NCBI GenBank assembly: GCA_030761205.1
Contig: JAULJL010000027.1
Span: forward strand, 19,284,501 to 19,348,500
Source of the DNA: Fremontodendron californicum
Taxonomy: Eukaryota > Streptophyta > Magnoliopsida > Malvales > Malvaceae
Length of the DNA stretch: 64,000 nucleotides
Reading direction: 5' to 3'
Below the pieces are notes generated by a model. It made no database searches, was not told the origin of the DNA, and saw only the letters and a program-made list of their open reading frames with translations. Below, in pieces: positions 22,521 to 35,219 of this stretch; within the stretch, counting starts at the first letter, position 1, and every line of letters starts with the position of its first letter. Made by a program: the position numbers and the translations under genes.

Positions 22521-24440
22521 ACTAAAAAATAAATATTTAATGAATTAAGTAATAATATTATAAAGATGTTTATGTCTTTTAATTTTTAATATAATATATA
22601 TTTTTAAAGCATCTACTTTCTTAAAAAAAACTATTACTCCCTTAAAAAATTAGCATTCTTTTAAAAAACTACCATTAATTTAAAAACTACATTCTCTTAA
22701 AAAATATTTTACTATTTCCTTAAAAAACTGCTTATATATATTTAAAAAAAAAAAAAAAAATCACTCATATAGTGAGAGTGTGACATAATCTATATACTTA
22801 ATTGTCCTTCTAAATAAAAATTAATATATTTTAAAGCATCATTAAAAATATAAACTATTTACTCATTTCAATGCATGCATGGGTTAACTTTTTTTTTTTT
22901 CCCTTTGTCCCTGTATAGTAACAGAGTGGTTTTGACATAAAATAAGAGTTTTGCTAACCAATGTTTTATTGGCACTTTTTAACATTAATGAATATATTAT
23001 TTATAATAATAATATTATATTAAATATAAAAGTTGATAATTTTATTCATCATTTTCAATACGTTTATTAAAGATATTATTATATTTAATAATCTTAAAAA
23101 GTATCTTAAGGACACTCGTTAGTAAAATTCTTATATGAAATGTAAAATTTGATAACTTTATTCATCATTTTCATACATTGAGTGAAGATATTTTTATATA
23201 TAATAATTAAAAAAAATGTTCTTAGAGTAATTGTTAACAAAATCCAAAAAATTAATATATGTTTTAAAAGTGAAAAGATCACTGAAAATTGTAATGCAAA
23301 TATTTGAATTTTTTTTTTTACAGCAACCATTTGACAAACTCAACCCAACCTAAATAAAATTCAACCCTACCCCAACCCAAATAAAACTCAAATGGAATTA
23401 ACTCAGAAAATTAAAAGCCCAGTCCAAATAAAACCCAAATTAAATAAAACAATTGCCAACTGATGAGTCCAAAAGTTAACTCAGAAAATTAAATAAAACA
23501 CCTGTCAAACAATTGTTTATAAACTAACTCAAAAAGCTAAAACTGTCAAATAATTGTTTAATTCCTAAGGGTTACTTCAATTGATTGTTTATATATAAGT
23601 TTATTATGTTTTAAATTGAAATTATTTTGGTGTATAAATAGTCACAAGAGTGATTATGTACCGATCTCAATAGTTTTATCAATTTTTGATAAAGTATAGA
23701 TTATGAACAATTTAAGAGTAATATTTTAATTTAATGATAATCATATACTTATAATTTATTGTAATTTTATTGTAAAAAATATTTATTCATAAACTTTATT
23801 TAAAAAATAAGTAATATCAAATATAATATTATTGTAATATTAGTATTATTTACTATATCTTTAAAATACATCCTTTAATATTATTAATTAAATGAATATT
23901 TTATATAGTTTAAATAATTTAAATATTTAATATCTAATCATTTAATAATATTATTATTAAAATATTTTATGTTATATAAAATTATTTAAGATTATTAAAA
24001 ACTAAATTAAATAATATCATTGACTATAATTTATTATTATATTAATTCATATTATTATTGAATACTTAATTTAGAATTATATTAATAATATTTATTAAAA
24101 TTTAATATCAGATAATTTATTTAGTATCATCTAATATTTTATATATTTATTACATTTTAAATATTAACTTAATTAATATTTTCTAATTATATTATTTACT
24201 TTTATATTTAGTTATAGTTTATTTTAATAAATACATTATTATTTTTATTTAGTTTTTAAATTTAATTTGTGTATTAAATTATTATATTTGAAACTAAAAT
24301 TCTTCTCCCGGGGATTTTGTTAATATTTATAAATTTTTAATTAAATTAACAATCAAAATTAATTTTAAGTAGAATCATATTAAATAATTATTATTTATTT
24401 AAATAATTTGTTATATTTTAATATCTTAAATAAATTTAGA
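22521..24440. other. AT-rich intergenic DNA
   Basis: No gene is seen. A possible Helitron 3' end (CACTCATATAGTGAGAGTGTG then ACATAATCTA) is near 22763-22793. An A/C-rich patch with repeated CCCAAATAAA words is at 23340-23470. The rest is very AT-rich. Confidence 0.45.
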
Positions 24441-25830
24441 GTTAAAATCGAATCACAATAATAAATTATAAAAAATATGAAATGGATTAAGACACGACAC
24501 AAACACAACATGAGAAAATAATTAAAACACGACAGGACACGAATAAACGAACTTGCCAAAATCTATATAAAACGAATTAATAACGTGTAAAAATTTATAT
24601 AAATTTATAATACTTTGAATACACAAAAATACGAACACACAATTTTTTCTCTAAATTTAATTATTATGACAAATTATGCAAAATATGTCATGAATTGAGA
24701 CACGACACGACATTTTTTTCTAAATTGAATCACAATGACAAACTATACAAAAATATGAGATGAATTGAGAAACGACACGAACATAACATCAGAAAAATAA
24801 TTAAAACACAACACGAAAAAGTAACATGAACACGACATGAATACATGAAATAAAGTATTAACAAGTACAAATTTATATAAATTTATAACACTTTGAACAC
24901 ACAAAAAAATGAACACGAAAACGTCACGAATAACAAAATTTTCTTTAAATTGAATCGTTATGACAAATTATGCAAAATATGTCATGAATTGAGACACGAC
25001 ATAAACATGATTTTTTTTTTCTAAACTAAATCACAATGACAAACTATGTAAAATATGAGACGAACTGAGATACGACACGAACACACAGGGATGGCAAAAC
25101 CCGAACCGTCTGACAGATTTCGAACTGATTTGCTCCGAATGAAGAGGTTTTTTTTTTTTTTTTTAACAGTAGAGGCGGAGCAGGGCGGGAAGATTTTTTT
25201 TTGTTTGAAAGGCAGGGGTGGAGCAGTTCTTGTAATTGCCTGCTCCACCCCACCTCGAATATTGAAATTACTATTGTACCCTTAAATGTTTAGTTTTTAA
25301 AACGATAATAAAGTAATACAACTGAACCAATTATTTTTCTTTTTCTTTTTAAAAACCTAAACCTAAACCTAATATTTTATTTTTCTTTCTCCCTAGATTA
25401 GACACTCGTTTATGTTGAATTTATATTTAAACATTTTAAAAATATTTTATTATTTGAAAATTTTAAAAATAACTATAAATATCGGATGGAGAGGGGTGGT
25501 TATGGATGTAACCGACGTCCATGAAGGTGGTAGTGGTATTAAAATTTCAACATCCACAGCGAAGCGGGACGAGAGGTAGGACAAAACATTCCAATGGCGG
25601 GGCGGGGGCAGATATTGCAAAATTCGCCCCCGCCCTGCTCCATTGCTATCCCTACGAACACAATATAAGAAAAATAATTAAACACAACAAAAAAAGTAAC
25701 ATGAACACGATATGAATACACAAACGTGTAAAAATATACATAAAAATAAATTATTAGCATGTAAAATTTATAATACTTTAAACACAAAAAAAATAACATA
25801 AACACAAACACATAAATTATTCTATTTTTT
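24440..25830. repeat. Tandem repeat of about 310 bp containing ACACGACACGAACAC words
   Basis: Three diverged units each contain a CACAATGACAAACTAT-like start, ATGAATTGAGACACGACACG, AAAAATAATTAAAACAC, TATATAAATTTATAA-CACTTTGAA and ACACAAAAA. The third unit is split by the hAT-type MITE at 25086-25654. Single related copies, in the other orientation, occur near 46230-46440, 55300-55460, 56870-57080 and 58640-58810, and in the same orientation near 58125-58290. Confidence 0.7.
25086..25654. mobile_element. hAT-type MITE, second copy
   Basis: 569 bp, starting CAGGGATGGCAAAACCCG and ending CATTGCTATCCCTA, flanked by perfect 8-bp repeats CGAACACA (25078-25085 and 25655-25662). It shares the same GC-rich ends, poly-T run and central AT-rich part with 20808-21416. 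Confidence 0.9.
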
Positions 25831-27290
25831 TTCTTTTTTTCTCTCTCTTTTTTTTTCTTTTCTTTTTTCCCTTCTTCCTAAAAAAAAAAACTACACACAT
25901 GTCAATATCTAATCCATTTATGTAGTTCATTTTATATATATTTTAGATACTTTAAATATTTACTTTTAATATATAATAATAATATTATTTATCAAATATA
26001 TTTTATCTTTTTTAAATTTGAAAACATATAATAAAAGTATAAAACTTTACATGAATGCCAAACAACCCATGTGCTCATGAACGAAAGCACTAGCGCACCA
26101 ATTATATGATGGGTTTATATCAAAAACATGTCCTTCAAGTATTTGTTAAATATTATAATGAATAAAAATTATTTGAAAAAGAGAAATGAATAATTAAAAA
26201 TTATTATAAAAGATATTATAAAGATAAAATTACCTTTAATAAAAAAATTTATTTTTCTTTCTCTTTCATTAAGAAAATATTATTTTTTAAAAATTTTAAT
26301 TGAAAATAAATTTAAAAAATAAAATATTTAAATATATATATTTTTTAAAATTTTAAAAAATAAATAAAAATTAATTTTAGGCATATTAATTTTATTTTTT
26401 TAAAATTTTTAATTAAAAAAAGTAAATAAAAAATTTAAAAATTTATTTTTTAATTTTTTTTTTTTATTTTCAGAATATTTATTTTTTAATTAAAAAAATA
26501 AATTAAAAAATAAAAGAAAAAAGGAGGAGAAAGTTTTTTTATCAAAGATAATTTTATCTTTACAATATCTTTTATAACAAATTTTAATTATTCATTTCTA
26601 TTTTTCAAATAACTTTTATTCATTATACCATTTGACAAATACTTTAATTATTTTATAAATTTTTGATATCTTCGTGTATTTATGTTATTTTTTTATCATA
26701 TTTTAATTATTTTATTGTGTTTAAAATTATCAAATCTAAACAAAATTATAGTTGCGATAAAATTTTTATATTTTACGAATAATTTTTTTTATATTTTACA
26801 AACAATTTTAGATAATTATCAATATCATATATCTATTTAATAATTTATTATTTTTCATAAATATATTTTAATAAGACACATATTAATTTTTGGATTGTGA
26901 AATTTAAAATTTTTATGGATACTTTTCATATTTTAATATTTTAACCCAAGTAATGAATGGAAAATTTGATTTTATTAAATATGCTTTTTAACAAATTTTA
27001 TTTTAAACTTGCATTTAAACAATAGAATTAATAATAATTTAGAATTAGAAAAAAAATGATATCTTAAAAAAATATATTAGTGGGTAACTGCTGGGTATAA
27101 AAAAATTAACAGCAGCTCGAGCATAAATAGTAAAATATCAATGAAACTCCGTAAACCCGAATGTACTGTAACTTTCTTTCCACGTGCAACGTGTAAAATG
27201 AAAGTCATTTGACAATTCCAAAACCATAATAAGAATTCTTTCTTAGTAATTTCATATATATATATTTTTAATGTTGCTTCATTTTCTTTT
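25831..27290. other. AT-rich DNA upstream of NF-YA, with an inverted repeat
   Basis: No gene. A diverged inverted repeat spans about 26120-26640: the arms share GAATAAAAATTATTTG, GAAATGAATAATTAAAA and AAGATAAAATTACCTTTAA-type words, with an AT-only centre. This looks like an old AT-rich MITE. The last part should contain the NF-YA promoter; TATATATATATTTTT near 27253 is a candidate TATA region. Confidence 0.45.
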
Positions 27291-27299
27291 TCTTTGATT

Positions 27300-27423
27300 A
27301 GTTTTTTCTCAGTTTCCAAACACATACAGCAGAGATTTAATATTTCACCCTCCCGCAACAAAAAGAAACGTAAATCAAACAGCCCTCTGCAACATAGAAT
27401 TTCAGTCACCTTCTCTATTTAAG
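27300..27423 (+). other. Probable NF-YA 5' UTR exon
   Basis: A less AT-rich segment ending TCTCTATTTAAG|GTAAATTT, a good donor site. The next plausible acceptor is TTTGCAG at 29118, giving a leader intron of about 1.7 kb. Leader introns of this type are usual in NF-YA genes. The transcription start is inferred. Confidence 0.4.
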
Positions 27424-28544
27424 GTAAATTTCGATTCTCAGTAAACCCTAGTTGTTTTTCTCTCTTTTCGAATTAAGATTTGCTGTTTCCTTTTCAGAGA
27501 AAGAGAATTTCTCCACAAACTATCACATGCTAATTTTTTTTTTTTGTATCTTTTCTAATCTTTTAAAATTTGAGCAAAGGAGAATTATTCAGAAATATTT
27601 TCCCCCTTATGTACCTCAATTTCCTATTCCATTTGTTTGTTGAGAAAGTGTGAGAAAAAAGCTGTGAAATTTGAGCATTTTTCGCTTCTTTTAAAATTTT
27701 CAGGTTTTATTTTTTATTTTCCGTAATGAATATTTAAGTGAATGAATAATTTCTTTTAACATCTCCTCAATTTTGAGCCTTTTTTTTCTTTCTTTTAGTT
27801 TCAGAAATCACATCTGTTGTTTAATTGAGTTGATTTTGTTTTGCATGAGTTAATTTACCTCAGTGAATTGGGACTTCTGAATTTTCTCCTGTTGAATTTA
27901 TTTGATTTTCTTATTGTTTTTTCTTAACAATCTTTTTATGTTGCTCATTGAACTAGGTTTTTTTTTTTTTTTTTTTTTTTTCAGAAAAAAGAATTTCAAA
28001 TTCATATCATAGTGGATTATTATTCTGTTGGTCAAATTAATAACTCATTGGTCCAATGGGCAGACTAAGAGAATGTGTTAACAGTGTGGAAGGGAATGAT
28101 AGAGGGAAAATTTTCCCAAATCCCAAGCCACTTTTTATTCAGTTAATTGTGAGTAATCTAAATTGAAGTTGATATTATTACAAAAGAAATGAATTTCTAG
28201 CTTGTGGGAAAACAACAAGAAAATAAAAAGAAGCTTGAGCTTACTTATTTACAAACTTTCTCATAATTTTATCGCTCTTTTTGAATTCGTAAACTCATTT
28301 TGCATGAAAATTACTTTCTTGTTATTGTTGTAGACACAATGATCCAGTTGTATAGCTGCTGAATTAATAATTATAATGAAACTTTAACTAAGTTTTCAGG
28401 GGACGTTTGAATCACTTATTCTATAAATTTAGTCTATTTTGACTTGTAGGTATATTTATCTCGAATTCAGGCTCTTTTTCTGTTATGATTTGTAACAATT
28501 AGCAATTTACTAAGGTACTGTTTGGTGTTACTTTTGCTTCTCTT

Positions 28545-28559
28545 CCCCCCCCCCCCCCC
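28545..28559 (+). repeat. Poly-C tract in the NF-YA leader intron
   Basis: Fifteen consecutive C residues in an otherwise AT-rich intron. Confidence 0.9.
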
Positions 28560-29140
28560 TTTGGGGAGTAAAACATAAAAAGTGTGTTTGGATGCAAAAG
28601 CAAGTAAATCTTTTTGAAGAATTTAAACTTAAGAATGTAATTTTTTGGAGAATAAGAACATGATTTTACTTAATAGAGAATAAACATGTTGGAATCCATG
28701 TTGCATTTTAGTATTTTTTTTTTCATTTCTAATCAATCATGAATTTTCTTTTTCTTTTCAGTAATTTTTGATGAAGCAAAAGGCAAATAGTAGTAGTAAC
28801 AATCAAACAAAGCCTAAGCGACTATTTATTTTTATTTAAGGTATAGCTGTTGGGTATAGTTATGCTCTCTGGAGAAAGCTCATACCGTTTGCATAGCATG
28901 CTTGTAATTTGTAAAAACTTTTGATTGCCAAAATTTTATGAAAATTGTTTTGAATCTAAAAGGTGTTGAGAGAAGCTCCAAAAATACCAATACAGACTTG
29001 GATTTAAATCTAAATTTTACATAAACTTTAGCTTTCCTGGTTTGATGAAAGGGCTCTGATTCTTTATGCTGCCCTGACCTTGATTCTGTTGGTTGTGCTG
29101 CCGGATTTGAGTTTGCAGATCCTCTTTTCACAACAGCCTC

Positions 29141-32100
29141 ATGACTTCCTCTGTGCCTGATCTTTCTGGTATTTCCTGTCAATGCTTCGTCAACTTCATG
29201 TTTTATGGTACCTCTGTAATCATGTTCTTATGAACTCTTTGAATGGATAAAAATTTGAATATGCTTGTGTCCTTTTTCATTTTTGAATTTGCTTTTTTAT
29301 TTTTTGGTGTTTAATTGAGGTTTGATATTTAAATAATGAGATTGACAGGACCTTTTCAGTTCCAGCTTGTTGAATTCCTGTGCATTTCCTCATTGTTATT
29401 TCATTTAGTGATGGTATCTCCTTGTGAGGGTTTTCCCTGTGTAGTAAGGACACATACTGGGTCGTTTAGTGGGTATTATTTAAGCTGCATGGTTTAACTT
29501 TGCTGTCACTATTTGTGTCTGGACGCATTCTATCTTAATTGTCTCTGTGCTTTCATTTTATTGACCTTGTTCTGTAACTGTTATTCATTTTGAAATTTGG
29601 ATTAACTGCTTTCTAGTAGGTATTTCCTTTGTTATCACATTTATTGGGATGGCTCCTTGTGTCGCTGTGTTATATGCATGTGTAATACTGGATTATTTGG
29701 TGGGGATTGTAGGCAGCATTGTTTTATTTTAATTGTCACTATTTGTGCATGCACTGCTTTCTATCATAGTTGTCTGAGTGCTTTCATTTTATTGACATTG
29801 TTTGGTGGTTGCTCTTCATTTGGAGTGCTCTCTTATTATGGTTTTGGTTTTAACTAATTTACTTTTGCCAAATAATAATGAAGTTGATGAGCAGCAAAAA
29901 CACTCAGATTCCCAGGACCAGTCCTCATCTCCTTCAACAGGACTTTTTTCCTCTGCCATCTCAACCCCAAACATCCCATACACGACACCTCAACATGCTG
30001 TGGTACCATCTTCAGAGTAAAATCTTTTTCAGCATTAACATTTATTTTCATTTTTACTCTCTTTGAAGCATGTTTGCACTGTTCATTATATTGAAAACTA
30101 GGTCATGTCTGAATCGCTAACTGTTGCCCTAAACTAGTTGTGATAAATTTCTTGGCCTTGCATACCTTTTGCAATTTGCTCAACCACTTCAATCATCTTT
30201 TCTGAAAATTATTTTACAATGCTATTACTTTTTTTTACCTTTTATTTTAGCCAATCGTTCAATTCGAGAGAAACTTATCGAAACCCCCCTCTTGTCCCTT
30301 ACGTCTTCCCTCTTATCACAATGCCTTCACCAAGATATTTGATTTAGGAGTTTTTTGTACATACATTTGAAAAGTAGCCCACAATATATTGTGGTAGAGA
30401 TTGTAATTCCTTGCTCTTGTTTGCTCCATGATTCACAGTTACCATTTACATCCAGGGCAGAGTGTATCCAGAACTGAAATACTTAGTTATAAAATGTTAA
30501 TGTCTAACCTGGCTATATATGTATATGTGTTTAGATCAATACATAAAATATTATATGAAAAACGTTTATTATTTATTTTGGTCTGACTACAATTGCATCA
30601 AATGAAATGTTCACAAAATCTTGATGCCTAAATTACAATTTTTATCTAGTTGTATGAATGTCCTCTCGGATAGCAATCTCTCTTAACATGATATAATTGG
30701 ATCCTTATACTCAAGAACAACAAAACATTATTTTATGATGTTTGTGAGAAAACATTTCAAAAAGAAATATTTACTGAGTAAAGTTAGATTGACCGTTAGA
30801 CCGATGAAGTTGTTAAGATGGTGACGTTGTCAATGCACAAGTCTTCTCTCCTGTTAAGCAATTAGATTTTTCCTATGGGTTCTTGCAGCCGCAGATGAAA
30901 GAAAAAAATATAAATGCACAAGTCAAAAAGGTATAGTGGAGGATCTTTGTTAAACATAGAAATGATACTGGTGGACTTAGAGAATGGCAAGTGCTGTCTG
31001 CAGTTTGGAATTTAACTTGAAAGGCTAAATTGTTGAATATGAAGATACACAGACTTTATTTCCAGCTGTTTGGACAAGTAATTAGATCTTTTTTAAAGTT
31101 CTTGACCTTCTGGGGTTTTGTGAGCTGGTTGTGGAAGTTGATTGTGAGAATGCAAATGTTCGTGATCATGTTAGTTGAGGTTTATGTAGTTAAGGTTTGG
31201 TGAAGTTTGGGAGCATTGTTTTGCAGTGGTAGCAATGTCTGTATGACGGTGTAATAGCATAGCAGTTCTTGGCACCAGCCACTTCCTCCAACCAAACAAT
31301 GTAAAGAGAAAGGATGCGGAGGGGGCACTTGGGAGTTCTTTGGTTTTATTGAGTCTGATTGCATTTGTTAAACTTTTTCAGCGGTCTTCTATAGTTGGTT
31401 CAAATGTTCAATGGCTTCAGTTGATGATTTCTTTGCCAGGATTAGGAGATTAAAATGCCGATCATTATGCTTTGCTAAATTAGTTGGGGCTCTCATCTAA
31501 TTGTTTCAAGGTGGGGTCAGATTTAATTTTCTTGTATTTATCTTGTTTTGCAATATATTTCAGAACTGTCTGGTTGTTGGAGGCATCAATGGGAGCAATT
31601 TTTTCCTCCTAGGCTTGATGAGTTTTATTTGCAACTAAAGTCTTTGTGATAGAAAAAGCGAGTATCTGTGTATAGAATAAAAATTTATTTGCAGTTCTAT
31701 GGAAATTTTTGGAATACAAGAATGCTTTTGAGATGCTGCTGTTTTCTGTCTGTTGAGGGGTGATGGTAATACCAGTTATTCACTTGAGGATTGTTAATTT
31801 AGGAGATTTAGTTTCAGGAGAACAAGTGTTTATGGGTTCCTTAAAAAAAAAAAAAAAGTTTTTGAGTAAAAGGTTCTGATTATACATTTCTGTGGTGTCA
31901 ATCAGCTATTTAATTTGATACCGTGTTACTCGTGTTGTTGCTTTGCGCTTAATGATGGCACATTCATCTCTAGCAGACTGCATCCTGGTACATAAGGTTT
32001 TGGCTAGTTCTAATATAGTGCACATGCATTGCTTAGTTATAGGAAATGAGGTCAATAGACTTGGTTAAACTCCTGACATGATGTCTCCTGGTAGTGGTAA

Positions 32101-33533
32101 CTCATTATTTTTCTTTTTAATTTTTTTTTTTTTTTAGACCTTGTAACTCGTGAATTTTGTTTTGTAACAATAATGTACCCTTTCTGTTAATGGTATTGAG
32201 TCATCTGAATGGTATTGTTTGTTTCAATTTTCTTTCGAAAGATGAAATGGCTGTGGTGCATGGGGGAACATTCAGCTCTGTAATTGATTAAATTGCTAGC
32301 AGACATTTGTTTCAAAAAAGCTAAAATAATCTCCTTCCCCCTTTATATTTAAGAATACAGTTACTCAGAGTCTCATACTAGGTAGGGAGATTCAAACTTG
32401 GGTCCACCTAGGGCCTCAACCTGACGTACCATTGGACCAAATCCTCATTGGCTAAGAAAAGTTATTTGCTTGAGAAGTGTTGTGTTTATTTCTTACCCAG
32501 ATAATACAATCTTAGACTCTAGATAAAAAACATGTCTCGGGAAAAAACATGTACGATGTTGGTGCATTTGCTTATTCACTTTCTAAAAGGAGTTGACTCT
32601 TTGCTCAAATAATACTTGCTGTACTTTGCGCTTTTTTAAGTTTGTGGTACTGTTTTATGCTTCTCATGATCATCTTTCATTTTGTTCTTCTTCCTGTTTC
32701 TATAAAAGCATTTTAGTTTGGTGCTGTTGTGAGCCTGTGTTTGTTTTACAAGGTTTTACATTATCCAAAATGTTATTTCTTGCTGAAAATTGTATAACTG
32801 AACCAGTTGCTAACCTTTGAGAGGTATAAAAAGTTATCTCTGATACATTTATTTGTTTCCTTGGCTTATGAAATTGAAGGCACCAGCTACTTACCCGTAT
32901 CCAGATCCATATTATAGAAGCATCTTTGCTCCCTATGATGCTCAACCATATCCTCCAGAACCCTATGGTGGTCAACCTATGGTATAGTACCTTTATTTTT
33001 TGCTGTATGTTGGTCCTATTTTTATCATACAATTGTAATTATGGTTTTAAGACGAGTTGGCTTATTTTTGCTTTCATTTTAGGTCAATCTTCAGTTGATG
33101 GGTATTCAGCAATGTGGAGTTCCTTTGCCATCAGGTGCAGTTGAGGAGCCTATGTTTGTTAATGCAAAACAATATCATGGCATCTTGCGACGTCGACAAT
33201 CTCGTGCAAAAGCTGAATCAGAGAATAAAGTTGTCAAGTCTCGGAAAGTATGTTAACTTTTTTGGTTTTATGATTCTTTTTCAATTCAAATGTTTGAAAT
33301 TAGTTTGAAGCATTGACTCATTAGTGGCCACTGCAATGATTTTGCAGCCATATTTGCATGAATCCCGTCATTTGCATGCATTGAAACGAGCTAGAGGATC
33401 TGGGGGTCGGTTTCTCAATTCAAAGAAAAATGAAAACGAAGAGAATGATGCAGCATCAGGTGATAAATCACAGTCCAATATCAATCTGAACTCTGATAAA
33501 AATGAGGTAGGTTCTGTGGAGGGCACATCTTGA
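29141..33533 (+). CDS. NF-YA: NF-YA (CCAAT-binding factor subunit A), NF-YA4/7-like
   Basis: Five coding exons: 29141-29168, 29884-30002, 32880-32981, 33083-33247, 33348-33533. They total 600 bp, giving 199 residues. It starts MTSSVPDLS, as in NF-YA4/7 proteins. The middle is Gln/Ser/Pro-rich, followed by YPYPDPYYRSIFAPYD and QPYPPEPYGGQP. The conserved core has two parts. The A1 helix (about 104-130, EEPMFVNAKQYHGILRRRQS) binds the NF-YB/NF-YC dimer. A2 (139-162, PYLHESRHLHALKRARGSGG then RFLN) reads the CCAAT box in the minor groove and doubles as nuclear localisation signal. The C-terminus is acidic and ends GTS. The exon 1/2 junction is unusual: the only in-frame AG is at 29882-29883. I see no miR169 site in the 3' UTR, consistent with the NF-YA4/7 group. 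Confidence 0.93.
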
Positions 33534-34183
33534 AATTTTGGAAGCAATTACTTATACATGCAGTGGCCTTACTGGCAACAGCCAGAAAAATAGGTTCCAC
33601 ACCACACGAGCCACATAGTCTCGGGACTGCTTCATTCTAGCTCTGTACTTATTATTAATTCAGTAGCGTGTATAGATTTTGAAGTAATAGGCAGGACCTT
33701 AGGGAGGTTGCTAAAAATGAAGCAAGGTAGAATGTTGTTGAAGTGCATTGATAGTTCTCCTGCACATTTTTACCGGAGGGACCGATAGTTAAGTTTGGTG
33801 CTTGGCCGTGGACGTTTCTTTGCACTTAAAATACTATGTTAGGACAGAAAACTGGAGTCATGTTGATTGGTCAGGTCAGGGCAGGGTGATTTGTGTTTGA
33901 ATAGTTTAGCGAGGGTTAGATGTTGTTGTAGGTGTAGGTGTAGGTGTAGTAGTAGTATTAGTATTAGCCCTTTTCATTATATATTTATTCTTATCAACTT
34001 GGATAATAATTTGAAATGGTTTAATTGATTTGTAACTTTGTTTTATGTTTTATGTTTTGGCATGGCTTAGAGTAAATGGAAATTTGTATGTATTACTATA
34101 TATGGTTTTTGCCAAGAATGAAAGATTGGGCCTGCATGCTTGAGGTATGTTTTAATTGGAAGTAGAGGAGCAATGCCTTGTCT
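33534..34183 (+). other. NF-YA 3' UTR and downstream DNA
   Basis: A likely 3' UTR extends to roughly 34100. It contains a TTGTAGGTGTAGGTGTAGGTG then TAGTAGTAG microsatellite at about 33923-33965 and AT-rich stretches after it. The stretch between the stop codon and the MITE holds no other gene. Confidence 0.5.
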
Positions 34184-34349
34184 CTATGTTGCTTTGATTC
34201 TTCATTTTTTTTAAATACCCGTATCCGACACTCATGTCCGACCCATATCCGGATATGGGTATGGGAATATGATCCTTCAAATACATGGAAATCTTAAAAA
34301 AAAATGAATATATCCGTGTCGGACATATACCCGAGTTCTAGTAACATAG
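34184..34349. mobile_element. CTATGTT-family MITE, copy 3 (downstream of NF-YA)
   Basis: 166 bp, starting CTATGTTGCTTTGATTC and ending TAGTAACATAG, flanked by 8-bp repeats CCTTGTCT (34176-34183) and CCTTGCCT (34350-34357), which differ at one base. It is oriented like copy 2, and the interior (CCCGTATCCGACACTCATGT) is clearly the same family. Confidence 0.85.
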
Positions 34350-35219
34350 CCTTGCCTGCCCGACTCAGCCCTAGAATCAACCCTGCTCCAAATTGTTATT
34401 TCTGAGGGTATAGGGTGGTCACCAGTATAAAGCGTGCTGCTGCTGTTGCACTTGGTTGGCTTTCTCTTTGACATTGTGTTAGACTGTTGTTGAGTAACTG
34501 AATAGTGAATGCGCTGGGATTCAAGCCCAAGGTTGACAAAACTGAACTTAACTAGTGAGATTTTCAATCATCGGTATTGATTTAATACTGTAAATCACTT
34601 CGATCAATTGGATCCATCGATAATTAAAATTTTAAATATTAAATAAATTATTAATAAAAATATGTATTTAAATTAATGGTATGATTTTTAATATAAGATT
34701 AAGAGATTAAAAATTTAAATTTTTATCATTTAAAAAAAATGGTAATATTATATTGAACTAACAAATTTTAAAAAAATTTATTTAATTGATCGGATCTAGT
34801 TTTTTCAACAAATGACTGGAGAATTGCTAGAAGAAAGTACAACAGCACATGACGGCGGAAAATTCTAACAAAAGTTTGGCGGAAAATTCTAACAAAAGTT
34901 TCTTAACGTACGCTTTTGGTAAGCTCCAACAAAATATGGCCGTTAGATACATTTAATTTAATCTGAACCGTTTAAACCAAAAAAAAAAATAGTTAGCAAC
35001 CTGTTTACCGGGTCTCAAAATACCCAAATCTTGAATTTTTTCTCTCAAATAATAAAACCCTAAAATCTGAAAAGCTTTGTTTCGTTTGAAAGCCGAAACC
35101 CTTCAGCCGCACCTCCTTCATCTTCTCAAACCAGCGCCTCTCCATTTCAAATATAGGTTTGCTATCTATGGTCATCTTGGCTTTTGTTTTCTTTCCAAAA
35201 GTAGATTCTTGGTGGTGGC
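34350..35219. other. Intergenic DNA and 5' region of the truncated BRN-like gene
   Basis: A short tandem duplication (GGCGGAAAATTCTAACAAAA, twice) lies at about 34853-34900. A less AT-rich segment at 35040-35155 looks like a leader exon, with AAACCCTA and CT-rich words, followed by possible donor ATAG|GTTTGC. The coding start of the original gene is not present. Confidence 0.4.

Noticed and set aside
22325..22525. A protein with an internal repeat (VSLSQVTQLSHLSIYTII twice)
   Set aside because: It is a translation of tandemly duplicated Helitron 5' ends, not a gene.
32593..33032. Open frames on both strands around NF-YA exon 3
   Set aside because: They run through introns and overlap the real exon in another frame.
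33534..34180. miR169 target site in the NF-YA 3' UTR
   Set aside because: I looked for a GCAAGTCATCCTTGGCTG-like site and saw none. NF-YA4/7-type genes are known to lack it.
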